DNA of 43,138 nucleotides, from NCBI GenBank assembly GCA_003520545.1, contig DOUP01000135.1, forward strand, positions 508 through 43,645, read 5' to 3'. Positions within the stretch are counted from its first letter, which is position 1. Each line of letters begins with the position of its first letter. Both the position numbers and the translations under genes were made by a program. This document shows, piece after piece, positions 9,362-18,538 of this stretch. The stretch is from Maritimibacter sp. Lineage in GTDB: Bacteria > Pseudomonadota > Alphaproteobacteria > Rhodobacterales > Rhodobacteraceae. The notes below the pieces were generated by a model. That model did not search any database. It worked only from the letters and a program-made list of their open reading frames with translations, and was not told where the DNA came from.

Positions 9362-10452
9362 CAGGCGCTCCTCCCCTCACCCGTGTCGTCTTCGCGCACG
9401 AGCCACAAATTAGTTTGTAGAAAATCTTCTTCCTCGCGTACTTCGGCCGCAGGTATTTCGTAGGCAAACAGGCATTTTTCGCCTGGACGTTTCTCGCCGA
9501 GAACCATGAGACGCCTCTCGGCCCAGAGCGGCAGCGGAGAGAAAAAGTCGAGTCTGCAAATGCTCCCGAGATTGGTAGCACGGTATCGCTGCGGTCGGTT
9601 GTTTTCCTGATCAATTGCCATCTGTAGGTGCCATGCCGCATCGCATGCCCGCCAGCGATAGGTTTCTAGGGGAAGATCAATAATACGGACGAGTAGACCC
9701 GCCTGGAATTCGGCAAAGCACCAGATCGGCGCACCAAATTCCTGTGGTCGCCGCGAAACGTAAATGCCGCTTTGGCTATTTGGTGTCGTCCAGCGCCCTC
9801 GATAGTATGTCGGTCGGGTTTCTAAATCGATGATTTCGAGGCCTTTGATCGGTGCACATGTCGGCTCTGATACCAATCGCTGCTTCGCTTTTTCCAAGAG
9901 CGCGCTTGCGGTTTGCGTCTTCGGTGCTTTTAGCCATGCACTTTCCGGCAGACGCGCAAGGCCCTCGGATTCCAGGAGTTCGGCAAGGTCCTCTCCGGAT
10001 TGCGGCTCGATATGACGGGTGTTCCGGCTATACACGACGCGACTACTGAGGGACTCAGGCAAGACGGAATCGTGGTCCGGAACAATGCCGGTCAGAAACA
10101 CGCTGCCGCTCTTTCGTTCGACAAACGCAGGTGGCGCGGCAAAAACCCATGTCCCTTTAGCATCAGTGTCTGCTGTCGTGACGTCCGATAGCTCCAGAAG
10201 ATCACCGGCGACAATCAGTTCGTCTGTTAGCTCCTCGATCCGCGAAGCAAGGTCGTCAAGATCGTGAAGATAGGATAGTGATTCAACGATGGCAGCACGA
10301 AGCGCCGTTCGTGAGCAAGGACATAGCATGCCTGCCGTTCGTCTGAGTAGTGCAGCGAGAAAGGGATCATCGACCGTCGCAGCATGTGGTTCGATTCCGA
10401 GGGCGGACCGGCATTGCGTGACAACTTTCTCGCGAGAAATTTCTGCGATCAT
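9361..10452 (-). CDS. Unrecognised 363-aa subunit of the Druantia-like operon
   Basis: I do not recognise this protein. It has no obvious membrane segment, signal peptide or nucleotide-binding motif. Residues 1-90 look helical, with a paired CPC motif (LCPCSRTAL); the C-terminal part is rich in tryptophan and aromatic residues. It starts with an ATGA overlap with the 952-aa gene and ends with a TGATG overlap with druE, so it is translationally locked between them. It occupies the place where type I Druantia has its smaller accessory proteins (DruB-DruD), so an accessory or adaptor role for the helicase is inferred. A divergent DruD is possible. Confidence 0.7.
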   Translation of the reverse strand: MIAEISREKVVTQCRSALGIEPHAATVDDPFLAALLRRTAGMLCPCSRTALRAAIVESLSYLHDLDDLASRIEELTDELIVAGDLLELSDVTTADTDAKGTWVFAAPPAFVERKSGSVFLTGIVPDHDSVLPESLSSRVVYSRNTRHIEPQSGEDLAELLESEGLARLPESAWLKAPKTQTASALLEKAKQRLVSEPTCAPIKGLEIIDLETRPTYYRGRWTTPNSQSGIYVSRRPQEFGAPIWCFAEFQAGLLVRIIDLPLETYRWRACDAAWHLQMAIDQENNRPQRYRATNLGSICRLDFFSPLPLWAERRLMVLGEKRPGEKCLFAYEIPAAEVREEEDFLQTNLWLVREDDTGEGRSA

Positions 10453-13307
10453 GTGCTAACCTCCGGGATGAGAGACAGTGAGCCCTCTCCATCTTCCATC
10501 TTACTAAGAACGGCCAGTCGCGCGCCCCTGACGAGGACTTGATGGGCGCGGGCGCGGCGGATCAGTTCTGGCAGGTCCTCCAAGTACCTTTGATTTAAAG
10601 CATAGGGACGGACGGCCAGATCAATTGCGAAACGGCATAGCTGCTGGTCAGATGAAATCCGGTAGCGTGCTGCTGTTTCCGAATACCAGGATGAAAATGC
10701 GCCGTGACCGGAAACGGATCGAGCGTTCAGACGGATGGCACTAGAGAAACTGCTCATCGGGGTCACGAGCGATTGGAGCCGGTCGAGATGTACTGTGGCG
10801 TCGGGAGCATAGGAAAGCTTTGCCTCGATACGCGCCCAGTCCCAACCCGCCATGATACCGACGAGACCATGCATTAGGGTATCAGTCACCTGTCGGCGCC
10901 GCGCACCGGCCAGATTTCCCCCAACTCTTGCCTTGTGCCAATGCCTCAGAACGCGCAGCAGTTTGACAATGGCTTGCGGAGACCCGCTAATATGGCCGTG
11001 GTTTGGCTGTACACCCAGTCCTTCCAATCCCTGTCCGGTCAGGCCGGTGCTGACGACGACCGCGTCCCTGTATTTTCCGGCACTGGCAATGAACAGGCCG
11101 CCGGGTGATTCAACAGGGACGCCGTCGAGGACTTTTGCCACGTCCAATTTCCGGAAAGAACGCGGGCGCTCCATCTCGCTGAAGTAACACTGCCTCTCGG
11201 CACCTTCGTCGCTGGTTTCGTCAATGAGCCGGACTGATACGCCCTCGCCACTTTGCCGCAGGACCCATCTAAGCGGTCGAACATTATGCTCGAAACGCAT
11301 GACAAAGCGCCCGAGATCGCCTCCATCAAGTTCGAGAAGTCCCGTTGCTGCTTCAAGATATCGCCATTCGCATTTTTCACGCTTCAGAAAATCAGAAAAC
11401 CGTTTCTTCCAAGTATCAGGCGTAACCGGAAGTTCGAGGGGGCCACTGATCTGCCTATCGAAGATCGTTTCTTCTTTGGCGTCCTGAAGAATAACTCGCG
11501 GTGTAACTTGCCGACTTGGCGGACCGTAGACCGACAAATCAAATTCGTTCTCCCACAGCGCGTTCAATGTGGCGTCATGGGGGTCGCCGGACGCAATAAG
11601 TCCAGCATGTGAGGCAGTCCCAGGCATCCAGGGCTCTGGCGCGCGCACGCGCATTTCCAGGAAGCCTTCATGAGGTTGCTGACGATCTGCACTCGGGCTC
11701 GTACGTTGCGCACGGACTGTGAGAACGTGTCGGCCTGGTGGCAATTCTGACAATTCTACGAAGGTTGGCGAGCCTGGGCTGCCGGCTTCGATTGTCATAG
11801 ACTCCTTGCCGTTGAGCGCAATTTCATACGTTCCGACTTCGTGGTCCGGCATGATCCCGAAACACGGCTTCTCGGTCGTCAACCACTCGCTTCGACCCTC
11901 TCCGTCCCATTGACGACCTGGGAATCCCGCAGGCCAGACACGAATGGTGCGCGCGAGTTCGAGCCCCCTCGCTGCTAGCCACTGCGCGCAGGATTCGGTG
12001 AGTGCAGTCGGTACGGCCATCCGTATGGCATTAACGCCGGGACAGTTAATCTGGCACGGCTCCATCCCCTCAAGCAGGTCCCCAAGCGGCCCCTTAGTTG
12101 CGACAATGTACTCGTAGCCGGGGCGCACGATGCGTCCCCCGATTTCCCGGGCGATACCGTCACGACCGATCCGGAATAGCCAATTCGGCCCGTCGCTCAT
12201 GCGGCATTCGCTCTCAAGAAGATGAGTTAGCGTGCCGTTTTGCTTTTCGAAATCGACAAGGGGCTTGTCCGGGTCTGGCCATTGCTTGAGTTGGGCCTGT
12301 CTGCGGCCTGACAGAAGCCAGCCCGGAGGCTTCTTGGCAGACGCGCCATTTAGGGTGCATCGCGAGCTTCTGAGGAACTGCCTCACATCCTGGCTTAAGG
12401 CAGCGATATCCTTGAAACTCGGAACGTCGACCTGCAAATCCCAGTGATTTTCCCCCTTATAGCATAGACGCAGGTCAGGGCGGATATCGGGGCGCTGCTG
12501 CTCTTCGGTTGTCCGAGCAGCATCTGCTGCATCCCTGGCAGAACGCGGTCCTGAGCCCTTACCAAGCCCGGAAAAGCGGTCAGATACTACGCGGCTGGTT
12601 TCATTCAGCCTGCCCTTTGCGTTGCGGATGGTTTCAAGGTCATGAACGATCCGTTTAAGCGTAGCTGGCAGTAGTGGCTCTTCAGCCGGAGCATCGTCTT
12701 TCTTCTGGAGAAGAGCCAAAACCATTCGCCCGACAAGTTCTTCCTGTTGAAGAAACCGCTCGAAACGAGCGGACGCATCATAGGCGTTGACAGCGATCAT
12801 TCGGCCGATCGCGGCAGGCTCAATATCATCAAGACGTGAAAGCTGGAATCGAAGCGTATATAGCGTCTGCACGAACCGGCGTTGAAGGTATCGGGGCAGC
12901 ACGGCATGTGTGATCGGCCAGGCGATGATACTAAAATGCGAAGCCCATGGCCCAGACGGTTTGAAGCCATTGTAGTCTTTGTGGAAGCGTAAAAACCAAG
13001 CGGACACTCGATACCGGTCACTGCTGTACCACCCCGGAGTAATCTGTTCGAAGGACTGCCAGTATTCGCCGCCTTCGTATGTGTAGCCTCGTTCGGCCGC
13101 ATATATCGTCCAGAGGAGCCAGTGTGGCGCCAGGCGAGCGCCGCTGCCTAGCCGTGCGCGCAACTGCTGAGACACATCCTCGATTTCGTCATCACCCAAG
13201 CCATGCTCAAGTGCGAAAAGCGGCAGCCCGGAAGCAGCACGACGTGCTGCGAGAGCCTCGAAATGACGCTCCATTCGCTCCTGCCACTGGTCGAGAGTAA
13301 CGGCCAT
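10449..13307 (-). CDS. Unrecognised 952-aa subunit of the Druantia-like operon
   Basis: The protein cannot be named from sequence alone. Its first 200 residues are tryptophan- and tyrosine-rich (for example YTYEGGEYWQSFEQITPGW) and predicted helical. The middle (about 430-580) has short beta-type segments ending in PPGRHVLTVRAQR, which resembles an immunoglobulin-like fold. The C-terminal 250 residues are again helical. There is no Walker motif and no catalytic pattern that I can see. It begins 6 bases after the druA stop and overlaps the 363-aa gene by 4 bases. Its size could equal a fusion of two smaller Druantia subunits (DruB plus DruC) or be a distinct large recognition scaffold; both are guesses. 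Confidence 0.7.
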   Translation of the reverse strand: MAVTLDQWQERMERHFEALAARRAASGLPLFALEHGLGDDEIEDVSQQLRARLGSGARLAPHWLLWTIYAAERGYTYEGGEYWQSFEQITPGWYSSDRYRVSAWFLRFHKDYNGFKPSGPWASHFSIIAWPITHAVLPRYLQRRFVQTLYTLRFQLSRLDDIEPAAIGRMIAVNAYDASARFERFLQQEELVGRMVLALLQKKDDAPAEEPLLPATLKRIVHDLETIRNAKGRLNETSRVVSDRFSGLGKGSGPRSARDAADAARTTEEQQRPDIRPDLRLCYKGENHWDLQVDVPSFKDIAALSQDVRQFLRSSRCTLNGASAKKPPGWLLSGRRQAQLKQWPDPDKPLVDFEKQNGTLTHLLESECRMSDGPNWLFRIGRDGIAREIGGRIVRPGYEYIVATKGPLGDLLEGMEPCQINCPGVNAIRMAVPTALTESCAQWLAARGLELARTIRVWPAGFPGRQWDGEGRSEWLTTEKPCFGIMPDHEVGTYEIALNGKESMTIEAGSPGSPTFVELSELPPGRHVLTVRAQRTSPSADRQQPHEGFLEMRVRAPEPWMPGTASHAGLIASGDPHDATLNALWENEFDLSVYGPPSRQVTPRVILQDAKEETIFDRQISGPLELPVTPDTWKKRFSDFLKREKCEWRYLEAATGLLELDGGDLGRFVMRFEHNVRPLRWVLRQSGEGVSVRLIDETSDEGAERQCYFSEMERPRSFRKLDVAKVLDGVPVESPGGLFIASAGKYRDAVVVSTGLTGQGLEGLGVQPNHGHISGSPQAIVKLLRVLRHWHKARVGGNLAGARRRQVTDTLMHGLVGIMAGWDWARIEAKLSYAPDATVHLDRLQSLVTPMSSFSSAIRLNARSVSGHGAFSSWYSETAARYRISSDQQLCRFAIDLAVRPYALNQRYLEDLPELIRRARAHQVLVRGARLAVLSKMEDGEGSLSLIPEVST

Positions 13308-13313
13308 CGATAG

Positions 13314-14546
13314 CTACACTCTCGTTGCCGCTTTCCCCGATATCGAGGCAGCCGTGGCTCGGGAACGCAGCCTTCGGCTTTGACTGCCAAAAAGAGAAAC
13401 CAGATCGTCGGTTGTCCACGCGCCGAAATCTGGTCGCCTTTTTGCTCGGGGTTTCATCCAGCGTTCGATGCTAAGCTCGGCGATCTCTTTGGCCGACAGC
13501 AGCCCACTGGTGTCAGGCTCACCCTGTCCGGTGCGCAAGATCGATGTAGCGTTCTCCGCCAGTCGCGCAATAAATAGTTCTCGCTTCACACCGTGTCGCA
13601 GCATGTCTTCTTTGAACCCAAGGGCTGACAAGGCTGCGCGTGTTGTTCGCAAGCGCCAATTTGGGCCTTCTCCGTAACGATGCTGGTCAGCATAGGTATG
13701 GTCGTTGTCGCGAAGATAATCCCGAAGTTCGACAAAAAGACCATCAGGGATGTGAAAATGCCCCCATCCCCCGGTGTAACCAATCGACTCCAAATACTGT
13801 GTACCATCCAGCCTTAAGCGATTATAAACAGAAGAACGGCCCATTGAAGATGACGTCGTCACAGCGAGTAGGCGAGCTTTTTTTTCCTTCCCTGAGATGA
13901 TTCCCTTACTTTCGCCATAAGCTGCCGCGAAGTCATCAAACAGGTCGCGACTCCTTAGGAGACAAGCGATCATTTTACCGCCCAACAGAGCATTGTAGGG
14001 TGGGATGGCACCGAGAACGTAAGCATCCATGATGTTGACGAGGCGCTCACTACGATCCTTGGCCGTCCAGCCGATCAGATTGTCCCTTGCAGCAAGATTG
14101 AACACGGGATCACCAATTGCAATAAGCCCCATAAGCTTGCCGTTACTTTCGTCCCACACAACATATCGAAGTCGTCGTCCAAATCCGTTCGACACAGGTA
14201 CCGACCAAGTGAGAGATGCAAGTCGAAAGAGGTCACCGTAATTCGTGCCAGAGGAAACCCTTTCCAAGACAGGCGAAATACGGTCCGGGTCTACATCCCG
14301 ACCCGAAGCAAAATATTGGAGCAGCCCTTCTGCCTTATTCTCAATGAAGTCGCTATTTGCACTCAAACGATCCTCACGCTGCACGCGATGAAGCGCGCGA
14401 ACTATTTCCTTACCTTCACCTTCGATAGCGAGTTCCCCGCTCTCGGATTTCTTGAAACCGACTCTACGGAGATGCCTGCGTAGCCTACGCTTTAAATTTG
14501 CTTCACGCGAAGCAAGCTCCACAATTGAAGGTGCTCTATCGGACAT
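13314..14546 (-). CDS. druA: DUF4338 protein, DruA-like, first gene of the defence operon
   Basis: The 410-residue product contains the DUF4338 signature seen in DruA: LMGLIAIGDPVFNLAARD, then AYVLGAIPPYNALLGGKMIA, then TTSSSMGRSSVYNRL, and YTGGWGHFHIPDGLF near residue 270. The first 40 residues are basic and helical. ATG at 14546 has only a modest GGTGA ribosome site 11 bases upstream. It is the first gene of a co-directional run of six, and a perfect 7-bp-arm palindrome lies 23 bases upstream of the start. DruA is one of the defining proteins of type I Druantia; its biochemical role is not established to my knowledge. The family call is strong. Confidence 0.88.
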   Translation of the reverse strand: MSDRAPSIVELASREANLKRRLRRHLRRVGFKKSESGELAIEGEGKEIVRALHRVQREDRLSANSDFIENKAEGLLQYFASGRDVDPDRISPVLERVSSGTNYGDLFRLASLTWSVPVSNGFGRRLRYVVWDESNGKLMGLIAIGDPVFNLAARDNLIGWTAKDRSERLVNIMDAYVLGAIPPYNALLGGKMIACLLRSRDLFDDFAAAYGESKGIISGKEKKARLLAVTTSSSMGRSSVYNRLRLDGTQYLESIGYTGGWGHFHIPDGLFVELRDYLRDNDHTYADQHRYGEGPNWRLRTTRAALSALGFKEDMLRHGVKRELFIARLAENATSILRTGQGEPDTSGLLSAKEIAELSIERWMKPRAKRRPDFGAWTTDDLVSLFGSQSRRLRSRATAASISGKAATRV

Positions 14547-14568
14547 TTAATTTTATCACCATTATTTC

Positions 14569-14585
14569 CTAGTACATCGTACTAG
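14569..14585. promoter_or_regulatory. Palindrome in the defence-operon promoter, candidate operator
   Basis: CTAGTAC and GTACTAG flank ATC, giving perfect 7-bp arms centred 31 bases upstream of the druA-like start codon. The surrounding 14547-14700 is AT-rich compared with the genes and must hold the operon promoter, although no clear -35/-10 pair stands out. The palindrome could bind a dimeric repressor; the island's own AlpA-like protein or a host regulator are candidates. Confidence 0.5.
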
Positions 14586-15395
14586 TTCCGTCGTCCTACA
14601 CGCATCGACAAAACCAGCACCCGTGACACCTCGGTCTATTCAGACAAAAAATTTTCTGCATATCAACCAATACTTGAATCCTGTCCTTGGGGCGTATTTC
14701 TCGTCCGACATTCACAATGAGCGCAAATAGATTCCTGAAGCTAAACGTCGCAGTCTTCAAGACCTTGCTTGTCCTAATGATAGCCTCCTCGATTCAAGGC
14801 AAGTTGGAGAAGCGTCTACAAGTCTCAGGGCACTTCGCATGTGCTAGGCGCCGGCATTTGGCAAAGTCAATCATGATCTTCCGCATTTCGAACATCACAT
14901 GAATATGCCAGTTGTCCAACAGCAGACAGTCGCCTGCAATCAGGTGCAAACCGGGTACGGTGAGCGATTCCGCTTGGGTCCTAAGTGGGGAGGGTAGCCT
15001 TTCAGGGGGTGCGCCGAGCCCCGGTGCAAGAATGTCCCCCGCGTTCTCCGAAATCTGACTGATTTTTTGCCGTCTCAGAGGTAACTCCACTATGGGCATC
15101 CTGTTTCCGTGGCGGACGTTGTTTACGATTAGAAATTTCCTGCGAAGAATGGAATGCCTGAGCTTCGTGCTATCCCCCCCTGGAAAGCATCGTAGCGCGC
15201 TCAACTTGCTGCTGTGGTCATCAGTCAGCCGTAATGCAGAGACAAGCCGCGCCGTGCGCGGGGTCGTGGCTCCCTGCCGGGCAGCGTGCTACTACAGGGA
15301 AAGGACAGCCCAAACTGAGCGATTTGGGGCTTCCCTACCGGCACATGACCAACCGTGGTCATATGGTGCCGCATTTCACCCTGTTTTGGGTTAGA
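14586..15395. other. Gene-poor region between the defence operon and the replication gene
   Basis: No reading frame in this roughly 800-bp stretch shows a recognisable family, a good ribosome site or plausible protein composition. A 136-codon minus-strand frame at 14794-15204 is the longest and is judged spurious. A small perfect inverted repeat, ATGACCA-accg-TGGTCAT, lies at 15345-15362. The stretch probably holds control signals or the island's replication origin, together with 15396-15498. A small RNA cannot be excluded. Confidence 0.5.
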
Positions 15396-15498
15396 GGAAG
15401 CGCAAGAAGCGCATTTCGAGGGAATCTCCAATAGTTTTCTAGGCAGCCTCCTAAAGAGTTTTTTGGACAAAAGGCCAAAATGCGCTTCTTGCGCTTCC
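15396..15498. repeat. Perfect 21-bp inverted repeat with internal GAAGCGCA repeats, candidate origin
   Basis: The 21 bases at 15396-15416 are exactly the reverse complement of 15478-15498, separated by 61 bases. Each arm itself contains two direct copies of GAAGCGCA, so the element has four copies in a symmetric arrangement. It lies 41 bases beyond the end of the primase/helicase gene. Origins of P4-like elements carry repeated binding sites for their primase/helicase near that gene, so an origin or iteron cluster is a reasonable guess. A long hairpin terminator shared by the flanking operons is the alternative, but no T run follows. Confidence 0.6.
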
Positions 15499-15539
15499 CA
15501 GCCGCCCGAAACGCCGAGAAAACGCAATCACGGTGTCCC

Positions 15540-18074
15540 TCAAATAAGCGCCCCGGTTTCGGGGGCGCCTGTTTCGGGGAAATCCTCGTCATGACGGCGC
15601 CGAAGTCGGAAACCGACAAAGCGCCGGGTCTTCGTGTCGGCGCTGCGTTTGAAACCTCTATCGGTCATTATCCGCGAGAAGCTGTTCTTCGAGCCCGGCT
15701 TCATGCCCGACTCCCGGCAATGCTCGGCGTAGTCGGCATAAGCCTGCATCACCGTCACCATGCCCTCGGGGTCGCGTTCGGTGTTCTCCGCCAACCATTC
15801 GCCGAGAAGGTCGGTCTCCTCTCGATATTGCGCGACAACCTCCTTGATCGCCAGCGGCACCCGGAGGCCACCACGAAACCACTCCGCGCCGCCTCGAACC
15901 GCCCACGCCAGCACCCCCCGAAGCTCGGTTGCAATAATCTTGTCGTCCAAATCGTCGATTCTCTTTTCATCCGGGACGCGAACGGTGAACGGAATCGGGG
16001 TGCAGCGGCGCCAAAAGCCGTCCCCTGAGTCGAGCGAGCCGAGAAGGTGGTTCGTCCGAATCCAAAGTTTATGCGTGGGCATGAAATCGAAGCCCTCCTG
16101 CCGAAGCATCCGGGCAGACAGCTTTTCCCGGGACGAAATAGCCTTCACCCGGGCGCTATCAAAAACCTCGCCCTGCGCCGTCTCGTTCACAAGCGCAAGG
16201 CGGCTGCCCGGGAGGCGCGCCATCATTCTCTCAGCCTCGTTCTCGTGCTTGCGTAGGGTAATGAGCGGCGCCCCGAGAGTGACCACATACTCGCTCAGCA
16301 TCGCAGCGATGACATTGGCGAAAACGGACTTGCCGTTCTGGCCCGTTCCATATGCAAGGAAGAACTTCTCCTCACGCACAAGCCCAGTCAGCGTATAGCC
16401 CACAGCACGTTGCACGAAGGACCTGATATCAGGGTCCGGCATGATCGTCTCAAGAAACGAAAGGAACATCGGGCACGCGGCATCGGGATCAAATTCGCAC
16501 CCAGTGAGTTTCGAGACGCGGTCCTCGGGCCGTGCTGGGCGCAGGTGGCCCGTGCGAAGGTCCACGATCCCGTTCAGGCAAGTGAGCGAAAAGGGATCGG
16601 CGTCAAATTCGGCGGGGCTGGCGACGTGCATTCCGTGCTCGCTGCGCGCCATCTTTTCCATCCGCGCCAGCGCATCTGCGTTCCCGTGGAGCTTCGCGGC
16701 CTTCACCATCATCGCCTGATTTTCCCCGGAGCTATCTCGGCGGAACGTCTCTGCCGTCGCGGCGAGGATTTCTGCCGAAGTTTCCTTGCAGTCCGCCGAA
16801 ACCTGCTCTCCCGTCATCTCGGCCCATCGCTGGCCGGTCCAGATCAGCCATTTGCCTATTGCCGAGACGTAGAGGCGCTTGCCACGCAGCCGGTTGGCAT
16901 GGCTCGCACCATTCCAAACGTCACCGAAAGCGGCACTGGAGTCCGCAAGCCCCCGAGCCTCGGAAAGCCCCGGCGCAGGTTCCGCCCGGCCCAGCGCGAT
17001 GGCGGTCGTAGGCAGCCCGATCAACGCATCTATCTCAGCCTCCTCCTCTGCCGAGATTCCACCCGATTCCGGCTCCGACTCCGCTGTGAAGTCCGGAAGA
17101 TCGTCCACCGGATCGTGCCACGGGAGCGGCCGGGCAATACCCAGCTTCAGGGCGTTGGAGATATGCCGGTCAAGCTCACCCTCGGGATAATCGTAACCCA
17201 CCGCCTCGGCCGCTTCGGTCAGGGCTTGCCGAACCTGTCCTTCAGTGAGCGTGTTGCAGGCGACATAGCCGCCTAGGTGAACCGCCTGCCGAACGATTTC
17301 CTCGGTCCGCGAGTGGCCTTTCTTGGCCGCTTCCAGCACCCGTGCCTTGGCATACTTCAGGCCGTTCAGCGCGCGGGATAGCGCCTCGGGGGTTTCACTT
17401 TGGTCAACGGCCGCCTGCGGCGTTTCGGAAAGCAGGTCGCTCGGCGGACGACTCGGGCCGAGCGCCTGCGGGTCAAGTTCGTCAGCCTGATCAATAAAGC
17501 GCGAGCCCGGGACAATGAAGGTTTGCGCGGGGGACTGCCCCACCACCGAGCCGAAATAAAACGCCTGCCAAAAGCGGAAGGACTCGTCCGCCAAAGCACC
17601 GCCGAAAACCCCGTTCACCCGCGCCACGAGGTCCGCGTACGCGTCCGGGTTCGCGGCCTCGTTCAGGGGCAGCACGAGGCGCCAACGGTTGTCCTTTCCT
17701 GGCATCCCGTGAGAGGGTGAGGTGTAGACAAGCGAGACGAGGCCTAGCGCCTTGAGCCAGTCCACGGCTCTCTCGGGCGTGATCTCACCAGCATCGTAAT
17801 CAATGAAGACTGCATGAACGAGGCCTGCATTCGGCCTGTGCCGTAAGCTGCCTCTCCCCGAGCGGCTGTTCCCCCACGTCAGACCCGAGAGCATCGGAAG
17901 CGCGGACTTGCTGCCTGCCGTGGTCCCGATAATTTCGGCGGCGAGTCCGGGCAGCGTGGCCTTCAATGCCTTCTGTTTCTTGGCCCCAACATTCGGGAAC
18001 CGGGTGTATGTCACCGACCGGTGGGCCAGCGCATCTTGATCGGGCCCCGCGCTGTCGGTACTATTCTTTTGCAT
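15540..18074 (-). CDS. Primase-polymerase/P4-D5 family helicase fusion protein
   Basis: The 844-residue protein begins with an archaeo-eukaryotic primase-like domain: FIDYDAG at 90-96 provides the paired acidic residues and SPSHG...RWRLVLPL follows. The C-terminal half is a phage/plasmid P4-D5 superfamily 3 helicase, with D5_N-type sequence around residues 400-520, Walker A GTGQNGKS near 576, then RLALVNETAQGE and the KLWIRTNHLL segment with a downstream DGFWRR motif. It would start and drive replication of the excised island. The gene lies downstream of the AlpA-like gene on the same strand, and a repeat cluster follows its stop. It is complete, with no frameshift seen. Confidence 0.88.
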   Translation of the reverse strand: MQKNSTDSAGPDQDALAHRSVTYTRFPNVGAKKQKALKATLPGLAAEIIGTTAGSKSALPMLSGLTWGNSRSGRGSLRHRPNAGLVHAVFIDYDAGEITPERAVDWLKALGLVSLVYTSPSHGMPGKDNRWRLVLPLNEAANPDAYADLVARVNGVFGGALADESFRFWQAFYFGSVVGQSPAQTFIVPGSRFIDQADELDPQALGPSRPPSDLLSETPQAAVDQSETPEALSRALNGLKYAKARVLEAAKKGHSRTEEIVRQAVHLGGYVACNTLTEGQVRQALTEAAEAVGYDYPEGELDRHISNALKLGIARPLPWHDPVDDLPDFTAESEPESGGISAEEEAEIDALIGLPTTAIALGRAEPAPGLSEARGLADSSAAFGDVWNGASHANRLRGKRLYVSAIGKWLIWTGQRWAEMTGEQVSADCKETSAEILAATAETFRRDSSGENQAMMVKAAKLHGNADALARMEKMARSEHGMHVASPAEFDADPFSLTCLNGIVDLRTGHLRPARPEDRVSKLTGCEFDPDAACPMFLSFLETIMPDPDIRSFVQRAVGYTLTGLVREEKFFLAYGTGQNGKSVFANVIAAMLSEYVVTLGAPLITLRKHENEAERMMARLPGSRLALVNETAQGEVFDSARVKAISSREKLSARMLRQEGFDFMPTHKLWIRTNHLLGSLDSGDGFWRRCTPIPFTVRVPDEKRIDDLDDKIIATELRGVLAWAVRGGAEWFRGGLRVPLAIKEVVAQYREETDLLGEWLAENTERDPEGMVTVMQAYADYAEHCRESGMKPGSKNSFSRIMTDRGFKRSADTKTRRFVGFRLRRRHDEDFPETGAPETGALI

Positions 18075-18175
18075 GAGAGTTCCAGATATTTGCGCTCGGG
18101 CCGTGATAACGTCCGGGCGTCTTTCGTTTTTGAGTTAGTCCGACCTAGGTCAGAATTTCGCAAAAGGGCTTGCTT

Positions 18176-18538
18176 TCATCGCACCAATCTGCCGCCCTGT
18201 AATCTGGCTATGGCCTCCACCATGTCATCAGAAAGTTCCTCCGGATCAAACCGCTCCCCTAAAATGAGATGCGATCTGGCCCGCACTCCCTCACCAAGTT
18301 TTTGGACGAGTGTGAAATGCGCTTTTCCGTGTGGTGCGACCGGAAAATTTGACTTGGCTTGAGCCACAAAAGCGGCGGTTTCCATTATCGCCTCGGCAAT
18401 CGATTGCCCTTTTTTAGGAGTAGGCGGATCGTTCGGATCGGGAAAAAGCTCGTCCGGGATCATCCGGCGAATACGGAGCTTGCGCCCCGGACGTGCAACG
18501 AACCAGTCACGGTCATTTTCAAAGCGTTCACCAGTCAT
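18176..18538 (-). CDS. Hypothetical 120-aa island protein
   Basis: I do not recognise this protein. It starts MTGERFENDRDW, is rich in charged residues, contains a PDPNDPPTPKKG linker, and lacks membrane segments. The start at 18538 is chosen because its ATG overlaps the stop of the AlpA-like gene as TGATG; an upstream GTG-type extension would run into that gene. It sits between the AlpA-like regulator and the replication gene, so a regulatory or replication-linked role is plausible but unproven. Confidence 0.65.
   Translation of the reverse strand: MTGERFENDRDWFVARPGRKLRIRRMIPDELFPDPNDPPTPKKGQSIAEAIMETAAFVAQAKSNFPVAPHGKAHFTLVQKLGEGVRARSHLILGERFDPEELSDDMVEAIARLQGGRLVR

Noticed and set aside
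14794..15204. A 136-codon minus-strand frame in the gene-poor region
   Set aside because: No ribosome site, no recognisable motif and unlikely composition; other frames in the same place are equally open.
15225..15594. Overlapping frames on both strands that encode similar KCASCAS/AQEAHF peptides
   Set aside because: The similarity is only the 21-bp inverted repeat read in both directions, not evidence of coding.
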